From: Oscillospiraceae bacterium | GTDB taxonomy: Bacteria; Bacillota; Clostridia; Oscillospirales; Ruminococcaceae | Direction: 5' to 3' | Length of the DNA stretch: 51,232 nt | NCBI GenBank assembly: GCA_900768245.1 | Contig: CAAGCE010000284.1 | Span: forward strand, 1 to 51,232 | In this document: positions 50,044 through 51,232 of the stretch, piece by piece | Layout of the letters: each line of letters opens with the position of its first letter | Numbering within the stretch: the first letter of the stretch is position 1 | Made by a program: the position numbers and the translations under genes | The notes under the pieces: model-generated | The model's input: the letters and a program-made list of their open reading frames with translations, nothing else | What the model was told of the DNA's origin: nothing | Database searches by the model: none

Positions 50044-50105
50044 CAGCTTGGGGAGAATTATTTTCAACTTTAGAGAATTTGTAGGGTGTTCAACTTGGGA
50101 GAATT
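50044..50105. promoter_or_regulatory. Direct repeats CAACTTNNGAGAATT upstream of the LytTR regulator
   Basis: Copies start at 50044 (CAGCTTGGGGAGAATT), 50065 (CAACTTTAGAGAATT) and 50091 (CAACTTGGGAGAATT). LytTR regulators bind pairs of direct repeats about two helical turns apart, so these are candidate sites. A GCTTGC/GCAAGC hairpin follows. The rest of the gap (to 50275) has a short dyad ATGTTA-cac-TTAACAT (about 50234-50249) near the gene start and no gene. Confidence 0.5.
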
Positions 50106-50275
50106 GGGCTTGCTTTTAGCAAGCATTGATTTTGTGGGGACAAAATGGAAACGACTGACGTATAGTTAAATTCGTTTTCCCCTGTGAACGGTTGTTTAAG
50201 CAAGTTGAATGGTATTGCATTTGCTTACAAATTATGTTACACTTAACATAATAAATATTGTATTGAGGTGGAACT

Positions 50276-51010
50276 GTGTTATATAGAATAGCAATTTGCG
50301 ATGATGAGTTAAGTCAAATAACAATAGTAGAAGATTACCTTACACGTTTTTCCATAAAAACCGATACAGAATTCCATATAGAAAGGTTTTCGAGCGGAAA
50401 CGAACTTTTAAAAAAGTATTATAATGAAAAATCTCCCTTCGATTTAGTATTCATGGATATGGAAATGCCCGGCAGAAACGGAATTGAAACAGCCGAAGAA
50501 ATCCGTAAAATTCCGGACAGAAATGTTATAATTGCTTTTATAACAAGCTACCCCGAATATATGCAGGACAGCTTTGATGTTCAGGCTTCGCAATATTTGA
50601 CTAAGCCTATTTCTTATGAGCTGTTTGAACAAAAGCTTGAGAAAATGCTTGCTTATATCGGAGAATTGGAAACTAATATCACCGTTATCTCTCAAAAAAA
50701 TGGGGAGATAATACTTCATCTTGACGACATTGTATGCATAGAATCCGAAAAGCGAACAGGAGTGGTTATTACAACCAATAAGGATGAAATTACAATCAAG
50801 GGTAAACTTGCATATTTTGAAAAGGAGCTGGCAGATAAATATTTTATCAGTATTCATCGCACCTGCCTTGCCAATATGAAATATATCAGAAAGTTTAACG
50901 CAGATTCTTTAGAATTTTCAACAGGAAAAACCGTATCTGTAAGCAGACGAAGATTATCGGAAATAAAAGAGGCTTTTTCAAAATATATGGTAATGAGGTA
51001 TAAAAGATAA
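50276..51010 (+). CDS. LytTR-family response regulator (AgrA/VirR-like)
   Basis: The protein has 244 residues. The receiver domain shows AICDDE near 6-11, the phosphorylation Asp in LVFMDMEMPGRNGIE near residues 59-73, and the conserved Lys in YLTKPIS. The C-terminal LytTR DNA-binding domain covers about 135-240 (ISQKNGEIILHLDDIVCIES ... FISIHRTCLANMKYIRKF). The start is GTG 50276 with GAGGTGG upstream. The following kinase start shares a base with its stop. It likely regulates genes through the repeats upstream; the signal is unknown. Confidence 0.92.
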   Translation: MLYRIAICDDELSQITIVEDYLTRFSIKTDTEFHIERFSSGNELLKKYYNEKSPFDLVFMDMEMPGRNGIETAEEIRKIPDRNVIIAFITSYPEYMQDSFDVQASQYLTKPISYELFEQKLEKMLAYIGELETNITVISQKNGEIILHLDDIVCIESEKRTGVVITTNKDEITIKGKLAYFEKELADKYFISIHRTCLANMKYIRKFNADSLEFSTGKTVSVSRRRLSEIKEAFSKYMVMRYKR

Positions 51011-51232
51011 TGAGTGACACGGTTCAGACAATATTTGCAGTTCTTGGAACTGTTTTTGATATGTTTACGACAATACTGTTTTACAAAACGTGCTTAGGCA
51101 GTAAAAATATAAGAGTAAACAAAATTGTATTTTTTACTATTTTTATCTTTTCATACATATTAGGGCTTGCTTTGAGTCAATTTGGCTATGCACCTGCATT
51201 TTATGTTTTTAAGTCATTTATTATTATGTTTG
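51010..51232 (+). CDS. Sensor histidine kinase, N-terminal membrane part (runs off the window)
   Basis: The open frame continues past the window end; 74 residues are visible. At least two membrane helices are seen (TIFAVLGTVFDMFTTILFY and IVFFTIFIFSYILGLALSQF). ATG 51010 overlaps the response-regulator stop (TAATG). Partners of LytTR regulators are AgrC-like GHKL kinases with polytopic sensor domains, so this is the likely identity, but the catalytic part is not in the window. Confidence 0.7.
   Translation, partial: MSDTVQTIFAVLGTVFDMFTTILFYKTCLGSKNIRVNKIVFFTIFIFSYILGLALSQFGYAPAFYVFKSFIIMF

Larger units (their letters stand above)
41646..51232. mobile_element. Nested serine-recombinase integrative element (left part)
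   Basis: The helicase gene of the outer element is interrupted at about 41645. A large serine recombinase next to the junction, an independent MobC and relaxase, ParM/ParR partition genes, TnpW-like protein and regulators follow. The right end is outside the window. It should be flanked by the rest of the helicase gene, with a 2-base core repeat as is usual for serine integrases. Confidence 0.82.

Overview
The window looks like one end of an integrative and conjugative element (ICE) from a gut Firmicute of the class Clostridia (Ruminococcus / Oscillospiraceae-like). The base is the gene set: Maff2-type pilin, PrgI, VirB4, VirD4/PcfC-like coupling protein, MobC plus relaxase, TopB, SSB, DUF4315-like protein, and a giant LPD/YodL/methylase-helicase. 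Strong GGAGG Shine-Dalgarno sites and frequent TTG starts agree with this. Species cannot be fixed from sequence alone.

Layout. A tRNA-Asn(GTT) at 43-118 is followed at once by element DNA, so its 3' end is the likely attachment site. From 301 to about 9.1 kb lies the replication / mobilisation / partition block: a RepA_N/DnaD-like initiator, an Xis-like HTH protein, a probable oriT, MobC, relaxase, an HPr-like protein, ParA, ParB and a small OB-like protein. AT-rich cargo genes are interspersed, including a protein with two tandem HEPN-like halves (9367-10605). From 10.9 to 24.7 kb lies the type IV secretion operon: lipoprotein, PcfB-like protein, VirD4, pilin, VirB6-like protein, PrgI, VirB4 with a frameshift, a VirB8/CD1107-like large membrane protein and two small membrane proteins. 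A hairpin array with ACCGACA stems and a Fic protein with its own promoter and operator follow. From 26.3 to 41.6 kb is the DNA-processing block: TopB, unknown proteins, a GGDEF protein, SSB, DUF4315-like, and the giant methylase-helicase.

The helicase gene is broken twice: by a one-base frameshift in an A tract (38850-38854) and by insertion of a second element at about 41645. That nested element carries a large serine recombinase, a STAND/TPR regulator with an in-frame stop, its own relaxase and MobC, a ParM-ParR actin-type partition operon preceded by 11-bp iterons, a TnpW-like small protein, and a LytTR response regulator followed by the start of a sensor kinase that runs off the window.

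The window therefore shows an ICE inside an ICE, each with its own relaxase and its own kind of partition system (ParAB outside, ParMR inside). Of the non-coding structures, the best candidates for something new are the tandem ACCGACA hairpins (24735-24863), the in-frame palindromic KSPxET repeat shared by ParB and the helicase, and the iterons upstream of tnpW-parM. Of the proteins, they are the duplicated HEPN-like protein and an LPD-like domain shared by the GGDEF protein and the helicase.
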